Made by a program: the position numbers and the translations under genes
Shown here: one piece after another, positions 13,724 to 24,318 of the stretch
Layout: each line of letters begins with the position of its first letter
Position numbering within the stretch: position 1 is the stretch's first letter
The notes under the pieces: generated by a model
Told to the model about the DNA's origin: nothing
The model's database searches: none
The model's input: only the letters and a program-made list of their open reading frames with translations
Assembly: GCA_031835245.1 (NCBI GenBank)
Contig: JAVKOQ010000007.1
Location: forward strand, 262,001 to 326,000
Length of the DNA stretch: 64,000 bases
Origin: Balamuthia mandrillaris
Taxonomy: Eukaryota; Discosea; Longamoebia; Balamuthiidae
Direction: 5' to 3'

Positions 13724-16360
13724 ATGGGGTTTTTAACTGACGGTGGGGCCCTTCCTTGGGAACAAGCCAAGAAGTATGCTGATTACATCCGCGAGCACGG
13801 CATCTATCAGTTTCTGGCCATTTATCAGAACACGAAAACCAGGAAGGGGGATTGCCTCAAGTTTGGTGATGAAATAGAGTACATGGTCGTTCATGTGGAC
13901 GACGCTGAAAAGAAAATACGGCTCGCACTCCGTGCGCACCAGATTTTAGACGAGTTGATGAAGGAAGAGAAAGAAAATCCAACGTATATCATACCTCCCT
14001 CTCCTTCCCTCTCATTCCAAAATGTTTACTTCCCTAAACCACAGAGAAGCAGAAACCCTGTGGCGACCAGAGTACGCCAACTACATGATTGAAGGTAAGC
14101 GAGTTTGTTTGGTCTCTCTCTCTCTCTGTTGAGACATAGTTGCAAAAAAACCATGAAAAAGGCACACCAGGTAAGCCCTATGGCAACTGTGTGACGGAGT
14201 ACCTAAAGATAGAGGAAAATATGCGCCTAAGACGGAAGAGAATTCAGAGCTATTTGAACTCAAACGAAAGGCTGTTGTGTCTCACCGGTTTTCCCTTGTT
14301 GGGTGTTGGCCATTTCACGGAACCTCCTTATGAGCCGCGGGGACCTGTTGCCCTGTCCCTCTTCACTCCGGACGAGCTTATCTTCCCCCATGCCCGTTTC
14401 CGGTAAGTCTCATTTAAACGACTTTCGAGAGCTCTTTCTCTTTCGTTTCTCTCCCTCTCCTATTGTTACGGAGCGAGCTAAGCTTAAATAACAACCTACA
14501 CAAAGCACCCTTACCCAGAATATTCGAGAACGAAGAGGTAAGAAGGTAGAGATAAGAGTACCTTTGTATCGAGATAGGAATACACAGCCGTTGGACGATG
14601 GTGACCCAAAGGGCGGCGGCTACCATATCTACATGGATAGTATGGCATTTGGAATGGGTCTCTGCTGCTTGCAGTGCACATTCCAGGCCGTTGATATCAA
14701 TGAAGCCCGGTATTTTTACGACCAGTTGGCTGTGTTGTGCCCTATCATGGTATGGCAGCAAAATGCGCCCCTCTCTTTCGTCTTGAGCACTAAAGTTATT
14801 TTCTCCTTCGGCATTCTATCTCTATAGTTGGCTCTCTCTGCAGGGTGCCCAATCTTTCGAGGACATTTGGCTGATATTGATGCTCGCTGGTGTGTGATCT
14901 CCGCATCAGTGGATGACCGTACTACAGAAGAATTGGGCGAGGCATCTCTGCAAAATGATCGCTATGTCATAAACAAATCACGCTATGACAGTGTAGACTG
15001 CTACATCTCTCCTGTCCCACCTCTGGAAACCGGGTTCAACGATATTGATCTTGTGTATGACATAGATGTGTACGCTAAGCTGATGGAAAACGGTAATATT
15101 TCATCTGCAGTTTGGTAAGTCATATTTTGGCGACACTGAAGTGGTTCCTCCGTTTTTCACATGAAGGTATCGACGAGCTACTTGCCCGCCACATTGCTCA
15201 CTTATTTATTCGTGACCCACTTGTTATATATGAAGGGAAAATCGAATTGGATGATAGTAAAGCGTCCGACCATTTTGAGGTACATTCGTGCCTGCCACTT
15301 CGAAGGTGCTATTACTAACTGCTTCGCGCTGTACTTCCCGTTGGTGTACCCAACTTCCAGAATATCCAATCAACCAATTGGCAAACCGTAAGATTCAAGC
15401 CGCCGCCACCTGCCTCTAAGATTGGTTGGCGCACTGAATTCCGACCCATGGAACTGCAAATCAGCGATTTTGAAAATGCTGCCTTGGTCACCTTTATCGT
15501 GCTGCTTACCAGAATGATCAAGTCCTTCGACCTTGACATCAGAATACCTATAACCAAGGTACAATACCCTTTGTCATTAGTCGTACGGATCGTCCCTCAA
15601 TTTCCTCTAACCACAAGCGCAGGTTGACGAAAACATGGCTTCCGCCCAAAAACGGGCTGCGGTGGTGGAGCAAACCTTTTACTTCCGCACCCACATAACT
15701 CAAGGTAAGATACCTACCTAATATTTTTTTTCTGCCTACTGTAGTTCTAAGCCATCAAGCAAACAACAAAGATTGCGAGCGCAGCAGTTTGCCTCATGAC
15801 CACGTCATTCCTGAACTGGAGGAAAACAACAACGAGCTCTATCGTAAAATGACCATCAATGAGATTATGAATGGAAGTGTATGTCCCTGTTTTAACCCAT
15901 GTTCCTAATCGATTTATTTTCGTGTTTGCTGAATATAACCCCTGCCACCGCCTTTCTACTATACATGACAGGAAACCTTCGTAGGCCTTATCCCCTTGGT
16001 AGAGGAGTACTTGTCTACCCAAAATATTGACATCGAGACACGGATGCATTTGGACAAGTACGTTACTCTTATCAAGAAACGGGCGTCAGGTATTACTGCA
16101 TCTGTCTCTTTGTCATAATTCTCTGGTTCCAAGCCTGTTAGTTTTCTTTCCTGACACTTACCTCTGCAGGAGAGTTGATGACACCAGCCACATGGATCAG
16201 ACACTTTGTTCAATCACATCCTGCTTACAACAGCGATTCTATCATAACTGACGAAATAAACTATGACTTGCTGAAAACGTGCATGCAGGCCACCAATGGA
16301 GAGATTGTTATCCCGGAGCTGTTGGGCGACCTTATCGCACCATCTGACCAATCGTCATAA
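13724..16360 (+). CDS. GCLC: Glutamate-cysteine ligase catalytic subunit
   Basis: ATP-dependent ligation of glutamate and cysteine, the rate-limiting step of glutathione synthesis in the cytosol. Eukaryotic (GSH1/GCLC) type. Residues 1-80 align by eye with animal GCLC from the start codon ([22 protein letters not shown], then [10 protein letters not shown] with the metal/glutamate-site acidic residues). Later blocks include [32 protein letters not shown], the [16 protein letters not shown] region, [25 protein letters not shown], and a C-terminal helical part ending [20 protein letters not shown]. At least nine exons with short introns (first exon ends 13983, next begins near 14046); one small intron carries TC repeats near 14115-14128. 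Start is unambiguous; stop is TAA at 16358. Exact borders near 14960-15700 were not all resolved. Confidence 0.93.
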
Positions 16361-16807
16361 ACCTTTTAAACTTTCTTGAATCTCTCTCAATTATATTGTC
16401 TCCTAAATTCCGTCCCATTTTGTGTGTTACCATTTGGACGACCTCCAGAGCCAGCCTAAGGCGAGGATATGCAAGCTGGTGGAGGGGCAGGAACAAAAGT
16501 ATCAAACAAAAAGTATCTCAAGTAGTCAAGTACGAGTTTATTTGCTCTAAAAGAAAAAAAATTTGTACTTATGTGTCAAAGTGGAGGCAGTTTTCGTGTG
16601 AAATTTGGCGAGCCGAAGGTGAGACAAAATTATGGGACACGAAAAATGCACGACTCTTTGAACAGATATTTGAGATTATCTGCGCGGCACACAAACGCAA
16701 AGAAAAAAAGAAGTTCCCGCCAAAAGGGACTTCCTGCCAAAACGAAATGTGTGCGTTAGAACAAAAGTGAAAAAAAAAGGTTTTTGTTATTAAGAATAGG
16801 GGAAAAA
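16361..16807. other. Intergenic edge of the mobile-element region
   Basis: Just beyond GCLC. It contains an open stretch at 16396-16770 encoding a Lys/Arg-rich peptide with no similarity I recognise. It is AT-rich and may be the degraded 5' part of the Crypton-like relic that follows. No confident gene. Confidence 0.4.
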
Positions 16808-17119
16808 ATGAAAAGGAAGTTTGCTGATGTGACGGAAGAGCAGATCAAACAGAAAATAAAAGACAAAAAACCAACAAACACCACAAAATCAGAAGAGAAC
16901 TAGGTGAAGATATGGAACGAGTGGGCAGAGCAACAGGAACTGCAACCACTTCAGCGCGCAGACTCAACGGCGTTGATTCATGGCGACATCTCTGAAGACA
17001 GGCGTGAGATTTCATACTATTTAGGAGTGGATGAGCAGTTAATCGGAGAAATCACAGGTCACCGTTCTCTTGGTGGCTTGCGCTCTTACAAGAGAACAAG
17101 TGCCTCACGAAAGTGGTGA
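16808..17119 (+). pseudogene. Crypton-like tyrosine recombinase relic (DUF3504 type)
   Basis: Two pieces of a tyrosine recombinase lie in one reading frame separated by a single in-frame TAG (16901-16903). The N-terminal piece, KRKFADVTEEQIKQKIKDKK, resembles the start of the core-binding domain in Crypton/ZMYM/QRICH1-type proteins (F-A-x-V-T-x-E-x-I). The C-terminal piece, LIGEITGHRSLGGLRSYKRT, matches the box III GH-R-S plus tyrosine end seen in the same family. The central catalytic part (first Arg, Lys, HxxR) is missing, so the unit is about 100 codons instead of 300 or more and cannot be active. A 57-bp inverted repeat lies about 90 bp downstream. Identification is from motif memory. Confidence 0.6.
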
Positions 17120-17211
17120 GCGTCCCCCTTTCAATTATTCCTGCAGCCAATTTTTTCCCACTGCTCTAACTTGTTGTGCACAGCCACCTCACAAAATAAA
17201 AACCACACAAA

Positions 17212-17358
17212 CCAATCAATAATCAAAAAACTTTTTAGTTGACGCAGAATTTGGAGCGATATTTTGCCGCTTGCTGAAATTTTTTTTTGATTGGTTTGTG
17301 TGGCAAAATATCGCTCCAAATTCTGCGTCGACTAAAAAGTTTTTTGATTATTGATTGG
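17212..17358. repeat. 57-bp near-perfect inverted repeat
   Basis: Arms 17212-17268 and 17302-17358 are reverse complements with one mismatch (TTGAC against TCGAC), separated by 33 bp. The arm sequence CCACACAAACCAATC at 17203-17217 also recurs inverted at 17289-17303, just inside the right arm. The block therefore looks like two head-to-head copies of a tandem unit of about 65 bp. It could form a strong hairpin; its origin is unknown. Confidence 0.9.
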
Positions 17359-17477
17359 AGAATTAGAAGGTGCTAGCAGATAATTTTTTTGAAGAAATAT
17401 TATGAATGTTAGTGTATAAATGTACAAAAATGTTTGTTTGTCCTGAATGCAGAATTTGTGTAGGCATGTACTCATAA

Positions 17478-19481
17478 TTATTGAACAGAAGGTTTTTGCT
17501 TCATAAGCCATGCTTCCAGCTCTCCTTTGGCAAAGTGGCGGGTTTTCAAAGCCCCAACCCATCGTGTTTGTGCATCAAAACACACACCAACAAGAGTAGT
17601 AGGTTTGCTCAAGTCTCCTTGGCTGAACTTGGCGGCATAGCTCTTTTTCTCTATCTGCAGCAAAGCCTTCTCTGCACACTGTAAGAGTTGTGCTTTATGA
17701 TCCTTGCCCACAACATGCCTATCTTGGCTCAATCCTGATTGCTCCTCCTTTTCTTTCAGAATCTTGTGCTCAACAATCCAACGCTGGTTGCTGGATTCTA
17801 GGAAGTAGTCCATGACACCATCACTGGTACTGCTTTTGAACTGAAAGGTATACTGAGATGGCAGAGCCTGCATGAGGAAGCACAACATTGCAGAGTATAG
17901 GGCTTCTGCACTGCTCAGCTCCTTGCTATTCTTTTTGTAGATGGTGTGAGGAACTGCTGAATAAAACATGTCCAGCCTCGCATAGAAGTCCTCTGGGTTA
18001 TTCTCGTTGAAGGACTCTAAGAGTTTGTCTAACTGTGTGTATTGCACAGCCTTCTTGACCTCGAGAACATGCTTGAACGAGTCGAAGAGGAAAGACGCAC
18101 GGACCTCCTTATTAGGGTAACGCAGCCTCAGCATAGCCTCCAAGCTGCTGTTCTGGCTCTCACTAGCTATGGTGAGATATCCCGTCTGGAGCAGGAGACT
18201 TTCAGTTTCAAAGAGACTCCTCCCGAGTGACTCCAATTCGATCTTTTCAAAAGAGCTAATAGGCTTTGATTCGTTTAGGCTCATTGGGATATCCACCAGC
18301 AAACACTTCAGTGTCAGAAGTCGGAGAAGCCAGGCAGGCGAGCCCTGAGTTGCCCAGTATGGTTTGAACTCCATTCGTGAAAAGAGCATGTTGATGCTGA
18401 AGGGATTGAGCACACGCTTGTCTCCTCTCCAGGAATAGCCGTTGTACCACTCGAGGATCAGCATGCGCAGATCTTCTCGGGACAGGTTTTTCTCCTTGGA
18501 TAGCACCTTAAGGTGACGGGCGAAGGCTTTTTTCACCTCTTCCCAGGTGTAGCCCAGAAGAGTGGAATATTCAGGGAAGAAAGAGATGTCTATCAGTTGG
18601 TTTGCTCCACTAAACAGTGCCGTGCACCCGAAGCGGGAGACCCCAGTCACCAACATGTATTCAAAGTGCGGGCTGAGGCTCTTTAGTACGGAAAAGAAAT
18701 TGTGGAGAATTTCCCTGTTCTCCAGAGCTTTCCCATTCTGACTGGGATCTGGGTGCAACGTGCACGTGATAGGAGCATCGTACTTTTTCATAGGGTTTAG
18801 TTAACTTGTGGAACCAGTGGTAAAAAAAAGAAGGAGGGACTGAGTTCTAACCTCATCAATGAGTACAACGATCTTTCCCTTCTTTGCCTCCTCACCCTCT
18901 GCCTCGGCCTGCGATTTTGACACAAGGCCCAAAACGAGCTGTTCCATGGTTGTTTCCAGAGACGCCTCTTTGGAAAGAGAGAATCCATTCTCTTCGGCTC
19001 GTAAATGCAGGCTTTGGAGTAATCCTTGCCGGAACGCAGGGCCACCGTCCGTTGGAAGTCTGGAAAAGTCCAAGGAGAGGACCGGAAGGTGGGCGTTCAA
19101 GAGGTGAGGGGCATTCTTCTCCACCCATAGGCCCTGGAAGAGTTGTTTCTTTCTGTCTCCATTCCTGCCGAAAACTTCCTGGATGGTTGAATGGAGAAGC
19201 GACTTGCCGAACTTGCGCGGACGAGAGAGGAAGTGTTGTGCATGGGGTTGGAGGAGGAGTGGCAGGAAGCAGGTTTTGTCAACATAAACTGTGTTGGGTT
19301 CTCTCAGTTCCGCAAAGGAGGAACTACTAGGAAGGATCGTAGGGAGACTCGTAGCTACCCTTTTTGTTTTTTTATTTTTTGCAGGTATTTGTTTGTAGGT
19401 GGTGGGGGTGGTTTTGGTTGAAAAGGAGACTGAGAAGAAAGGGAGTGAGGAGCAGCGGAGGGAGCGAAGCTTTGTAAACAT
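17478..19481 (-). CDS. AAA-ATPase-like / PD-(D/E)XK nuclease fusion protein
   Basis: Two exons: about 19481-18856 and 18789-17478, joined across a 66-bp intron so that KIVVLIDE meets YDAPI, the intact Walker B block of the AAA-ATPase-like family (pfam AAA-ATPase_like plus DUF1703-type nuclease). Exon 1 carries VDKTCFLPLL, then LSRPRKFGKSLLHSTIQEVF (Walker A) and LDFSRLP. Exon 2 ends in a PD-(D/E)XK-like core: DGVMDYFLESSNQRWIVEHK, then ALLQIEKKSYAAKF and TRWVGALK. Active residues look present. In bacteria and some protists this family is large and mobile-associated; its substrate is unknown. The likely start is ATG 19481 (MFTKLRSLRCSS), a basic hydroxylated N-terminus that could be a mitochondrial presequence; another ATG lies at 19562. 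It sits alone inside the transposon region. Confidence 0.8.
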
Positions 19482-19638
19482 GTTTTTTTTTAGCGTGTAC
19501 GTGCGTGTCCTGGCGCAGTCGTTGTCCAGTGTTGTTTTTTGGTCTTTTTTCTCTCTGGGCATCGTGTCGTCACGACATCCAGATACCTAAAGGCTGGTTT
19601 ACCTTCAGCGGGTCTCGAAAAATTGAGTATTCGCAGAC

Positions 19639-19857
19639 GTGGCACGCGGGCCAACACGGCAGAGTTGTTGCGCTCGCTGCGCCAGCTCCGGGAGGCTGAG
19701 GCGTCGCCTCTGCCCAAGAAACAAGACCTTTCGGTGCCCCCAACCCGAGTGTGGCTACCAGGCCGATCGAGATGCCAACGCCGCCCGAAACATCTTGATC
19801 CGCTTTTTTACGTTACAAGCACTTACCACCTCCTCCTCCTCTGTGAGGGGGCGGTAG
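19639..19857 (+). pseudogene. C-terminal remnant of a Fanzor/TnpB-like nuclease
   Basis: The frame encodes a zinc-ribbon and RuvC-III end typical of the TnpB/Fanzor family: KTFRCPQPECGY followed by QADRDANAARNILIRF. The C-x4-C pair with RD-x-NAARN is the most diagnostic C-terminal signature of that family, and the D of RD-x-N is a catalytic RuvC residue. A possible first cysteine pair (CCARC) lies upstream but spacing and frame look degraded. Nothing resembling the remaining RuvC domain is visible upstream in this frame before the minus-strand AAA/nuclease gene, so this is a truncated relic. Eukaryotic Fanzor proteins are known RNA-guided nucleases carried by transposons. No guide RNA or element end was identified. 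Confidence 0.6.
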
Positions 19858-21040
19858 GCGGTAAGGTTGCTTTGGTGCCGGCACCATTGCTTATAGCGAG
19901 TCGTAAGACAAGCCGTGATTAGGCACGCCGGCATCGGAATTTTTTGTTTCTCTGTTTTTTTTTTCCCCCGTCAACTAATTTTGCTTTATTTTCGTTGTCC
20001 CATTGATCGGCTTGATCTTAGTGCTCGATTTCCACCCCTGGGTCATGCGACCACAAGTTCCCATTTAGACGTTCATTCCTTGGTATTGACGTGCTCAGGC
20101 AGTTTCTTCGATGTAGAAGGTCAGCTCCAATCCTTCTGAATATAGAACCCGAGCCAAACAAAGAGAGCATAAACCGCAAGCTCTCGTTGTTGGATGCTCC
20201 ACATCCTGGCGTTGATTTCAGTGATCCTGCTGTGGCTGAAGCCCATCAGCTTGCTTGGCGCAACCTCATCATTGCCAGTTTTATCTGGTTATCTCTGTTC
20301 AATCAAAGCAAAAACTGACTGACTTTGCTGCCTTCTATCAAAGATCTACTTTCCACTCCCCATGCATTGAAAAGATTTTTTTAAAGGAAGAAAAATCAGG
20401 GCGTCCTTTCACTGAGGGGCACAACACCAAGTTTTGATTAAGGAGGAGACAACAAAGCAGGAAGATGGGTTTTTTGTTACAGACGTTAATGCTTTGGATT
20501 TTATTGTCACCGTTCTTTCTCCTGTTTTGTTGAAAAACATCCTCCGACGACGTCAAAATCTTCCTATTATCTAAGAATAGATCTATTCTTCTGCACCTAT
20601 CCCTACTGAGTATATTATGCTTGTGTTTGGCAGATCCTCTGTACACTGGGAGACAACAGAGAGTCTAGTCCAGTCAACCTTTTGGGCCTGTATGCCACAA
20701 AGCAAGACGTTTCCTTTAGGGAGCTATGCAAACATAGTTCCTCCTTGTTCTCTTTTGCATGACGCCAAAACAAAGAAAACAACGCTCTCTGTGCACTACA
20801 GAGTCTTCAACCCTCAAGGGGTATTGCAATGGCCACACCATTAGAACAGTAGGTTGCTCCTCTCGGCTCTCCTCCCCCTCTCCCCTCGCTCTCCTCTCAT
20901 ACTTTTTCTTTCTTTCTGAAACATAGTTCCAACGTCAAGCAATGAGGGTAAGAATGATTTAGATCTTTTCTTTCTTGTCTTTGGCTTTTTGTTCATTTCT
21001 TTGTACTTTTTCAGAAAGCACATGACGTCAAAGATGAAAA
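19858..21040. other. Gene-poor stretch of decayed mobile DNA
   Basis: No supported gene. A short open stretch near 20100-20318 encodes INRKLSLLDAPHPGVDFSD and a hydrophobic end, unrecognised. T-runs at about 19955-19965 and scattered stop codons suggest degraded sequence. Confidence 0.5.
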
Positions 21041-21252
21041 AGGATGGAGGGACGCCGACGCCGACGCCGACGCCAACGCCAACGCCAACGCCAACGCCAA
21101 CGCAGCATCGCCAGCGCCAACGCCAACGCGCCCAGCGCCAGCGTAGCGCCGCGCCGCTGCCAGCGCCAGCATCGCATAACCTGCTTACGCGCCGCAAGCG
21201 CCAGCATAGCGCCAGCATGCGCGCCAACGCCAGCATACGCCAGCGCCAACGC
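21041..21252. repeat. GC-rich minisatellite (GCCAACGCCA / GCGCCAGCAT units)
   Basis: About 210 bp built from short imperfect units such as GACGCC, AACGCC, GCGCCA and CAGCATAGCGC. It is far more GC-rich than the surrounding sequence and overlaps the 3' end of a decayed minus-strand coding stretch. Confidence 0.85.
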
Positions 21253-23186
21253 ATCAAGGTATGCATCTTTGAACTTTTTTGCTTCTTTTTTCCATTGCTC
21301 TTCTGTGATAATAATGCCTTCTTGCAAAGCTAATGTACACAAGCGATGAAACTCCCACCAAGCTTTATATATGTTCTGGAGCGTTTTGTTTGCTTCTTTT
21401 TCTGTTGACTGGAAGAGGTCAAGAATCTCTTTGTGGTGTTGCAAAATGTGTAAGTACTCAGCTCGGTTTAAGCGGCTCCTCTTTAGTTGTTGTGCTAATT
21501 CTATCTGTGTTTGATTGTTTTTCTTTTTCTTCTTCCTTTTGTCCTCTATCTCTTTTCTTTTCTCTTCTATATCAACAATATAAATCGCCATTTCGATCAA
21601 CTTGTTGAGTGTTTGAAGATGAAGTTCATCGTCATTTTCAGTTACAAGCTCTGCCGTCTTCATCAATAGCTTACGCACCACTCCCATGACTAAATGAAGA
21701 AGGTCTGGTACAACCCGAGTTGGAGGAAACAGAAGAAGAGGTTTGTTGATGTATCCAGCATGATTGCATGCACTCTTTTCTCTTGTACTTTGTTATAAGT
21801 TCTTAATCACTTCCCAAACAACCATTCCAGGATTTTCATAGTTGATATTGTTGGGCTCTGTTCTTTTTAGCTGTTCCAGAAACTCCTTCGCTCTCTTTTT
21901 CTTTCGTATTGGCAACTTATTGATCACTTTTTCCACGGTACGAAAGCTTATCGTTTCTTCTTTCAAATTTCTATCTCCAATCTCTTGTCGTGTTGCCAAA
22001 CACCAAAAACAGCAGTATGTTGCTTTGCTTGAGTAGAAGCTATTTAGGCCACTTAGTACCTTCAAGGCCTTGAGATCCATCCACGGTAAGAAAAAGCTCA
22101 ATGTCAACTTCCTCTGCTTCAATGGTAAGTGTGCTTCCTTTCATTGCTATTTTGTTGATAACATTCAACTGACTTCCCAATTCTGCTTCAAGAGTTGAGC
22201 TATCCTCTTTTCCAAGGTACATTAACCAAGGTCGACAGTTGTGAGAAGACTTGAGCGCTTTCAGTGACCACTCATCATGGAGTGTCTCTAGGGTTCCAAG
22301 CTCCATCTGTCTATGACCACGAGCTGCTGCTTGTTGGTTGAATCCAACCTCAAGAATAAAAGAGTCGGTGACGAGACAAGAAGTGTATTCAAGAGAATAG
22401 AGGAAGGACAACGGGAGTGAATCTCCGACGTTGCTTCAAAGTACACCGAGAGAAAGGGGAAAAGGGAGAAGGGAAGGATGGAGGATACAAAAGAAAGGAG
22501 AGCTGAGGGTCCGGGACGGATCCAACATGAGGAGTCTTGAGATAAGTGTTGGTGATTTTACCAACATGCTGTTGAACCATCTAATGAAAGCTTGACTTTC
22601 ACTATGCCTGACGTTGGTGGTTTGTTGATGTTTTCTTTCAACAAACCACCTCAATGAACTCTTTGAATGGGAAAAGGTGCCCTCGTCCACCCTCAGTCTT
22701 CTCTACATTCATTGTTGCATTCAACTCCTTTATCCTTTTCTTGACATAGTACAAGCTTGCTCCTTTTGCCAGGTTGAAGGTAAGCATTACCATTGGCCAA
22801 CAACTATCTGGGATACCAATGACATCCTTCAATGCAACCAGCTGGTCAATTGGTGGCATCCAAGGCTCGTTATAAAGGTTTGTTTGTATGTGCATTGTGA
22901 TCATTGGAAAGTGTTGTGCTAACATTATCACCCCATCTACTATATTTGTTTATAAAGCACCTTTCACCGCAGCCTTTGCTACTTCTAGTTTTATGTGACC
23001 AACAGCTGGATCTACTTCTTTCATCTTTTTATTTGCAAGTTTGATTGCTTCATCTTTCTCTTCTCTTTTTCTTTTTCGTTCTCTCTCCTCTTCTTCACGA
23101 TTTTTCTTCATTGCCACTTTCTGTTGCTTGGCTGCCTCTTGGTGTTGACGTTCTTTGCAGAGCTGGCAACTATCAGAGCACTTCAT
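21253..23186 (-). pseudogene. Disabled transposon-type coding sequence interrupted by a solo LTR
   Basis: Minus-strand coding segments line up as one broken protein. They run from a Cys/Lys-rich N-terminus (23186-22950, CSDSCQLCKERQ) through ELNATMNVEKTEGG, VKLSLDGSTA at the LTR insertion, HDEWSLKALKSSHNCRPW, IELFLTVDG, ALKVLSGLNSFYSSKATYCCFWCLATRQ, and a charged end (21687-21250, NDDELHLQTLNKLIEMA). The pattern 'D-G ... L-(G/T)-x-D ... G-L-N ... Y-x-C-x-W-C' resembles a repeated protein family of invertebrates and protists that I associate with mobile elements but cannot name. A frameshift near 22060-22080, several stops and the LTR at 22332 make it non-functional. The 3' end merges into a minisatellite. 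Confidence 0.5.
22332..22566 (-). mobile_element. Solo LTR (235 bp)
   Basis: A 235-bp unit bounded by TGTTGG and CCAACA, flanked on both sides by TGCT (4-bp target duplication). A diverged copy occurs at 27328-27559. Removing it plus one TGCT restores a continuous minus-strand frame across the junction, so it is an insertion into older coding sequence. Orientation is taken from the copy at 27328, which has integrase-like sequence on its 5' side. Confidence 0.75.
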
Positions 23187-24235
23187 ATGTTCTTCCTTTT
23201 CGTGTTGCTTTTTTGTTTTCTCTGTGCTTTGGCATGGCTCTTTTTTTTATTACTCTTTGTTCTTCAAAAAATAAAAAGAAAAAAAAACCAACAAAAAAGA
23301 AAAAGCTAGTGGTCAAAAATGCCGTGACCCCCTATGCAGGAAAAAACCAGTACTTACAATCAAAATATTCAAACTAGTTGCACTTTTAAGAGAGTACCCC
23401 TCATGGCAGAAACAGCCTCCTCCGCAGTGCCTACTCCTAGGAGCAAAAAATTAAAAGAAAGTAATGAACAAAAATGCAACACATGCCTTGTTGGAGTTTT
23501 TTTTTTGTTTTGTTGTTTCTTTTTCTCCCTTTTATGCTGATATCTTCTACTCTTCTTTTTTGGATATTTCTTCTAGCTTAAATACTATCTCTTCTTGCTT
23601 TTTCTTTTTTTCCTCTCAGGACAACTTACAACAAAACACAAGATACTTTACTTTTATTTGTACTCTTCACTTAATTTGAGGTTTGGGTCTTGTACTTATT
23701 TGTCTCCTCACCTCTCCTCTCTTCTCCTGTCTTTTCCTCTCCTCTTCTCTCCTCTCCTCTCCTCTCCTCTCCTCTCCTCTCCTCTTCTCTCCTCTTCCCT
23801 TCTCTTTCCTTGCTCCTCTCCTTTCCTTTCCTCTCCTCTCGTTTCATTTTCTACTCATTTCCTTTCCTTTTGCTCTTCTCTTACCTTCATATATTCTCTT
23901 TGATGCAATTAGCTGTGCTGAACAACTTTCTGTTGAACACATGAATAACTTTTTTCAAAAAGTTAAGCACTTTCAAAGAACACAGCATTTGTTCACTTCC
24001 TTTGTTTATACTAGAACAATATTAGTGGAGTATCATTGACTGCTTAGTCTACTTGTTGGAAAACCAACAATTCCCATCATTATGACTTCCTGTCAACACT
24101 CTCCCTGGATAAGCATGTTTTCTCCCTTTCTTTCAAGCTATTTGATAATACCTGAAAAGCAGTACTGCAATTGTTCTCACCTTGTAGAAATAGAACCCAA
24201 CTCTCAACACAACCAAGTACATTGCCATTCAGGTA
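23187..24235. other. Low-complexity region, no gene
   Basis: Contains A-rich and T-rich stretches, and a CTCTTC/CTCCT pyrimidine tract at about 23690-23890. At 24057 begins TGTTGGAAAACCAACA followed by about 45 bp shared with 30811. No coding sequence supported. Confidence 0.6.
24054..24115 (+). repeat. LTR-end-like dispersed repeat (copy 1)
   Basis: TGTTGGAAAACCAACAAT followed by TTATGACTTCCTGTCAACAC and TCTCCCTG. The same block recurs at 30811-30870. The TGTTGG start and inner inverted repeat resemble a retrovirus-like LTR edge, from a family different from the solo LTR. Confidence 0.5.
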
Positions 24236-24318
24236 TGTAGTAGTAATAAGAAGTTTATTTGCTCTAAGAGCAACACCAATCTATACATAAAAAGGAAGTA
24301 TTGTACATACATAGTGGG
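24236..24318 (-). mobile_element. 3' end fragment of LINE family A
   Basis: Reverse complement of the terminal 80 bp of the full-length LINE (compare 33451-33530), including the GAGCAAATAAAC and TTATTACTACTAC end. It abuts, head to head, plus-strand LINE sequence starting at about 24319. Confidence 0.85.

Noticed and set aside
17212..17358. CRISPR-like or terminator interpretation of the inverted repeat
   Set aside because: Eukaryotic context, no spacers, arms far longer than a terminator; treated as an unexplained palindrome.
23690..23890. CTCTTC tract as intron of a host gene
   Set aside because: No coding exons on either side; it cannot be used in the strand-bias count.
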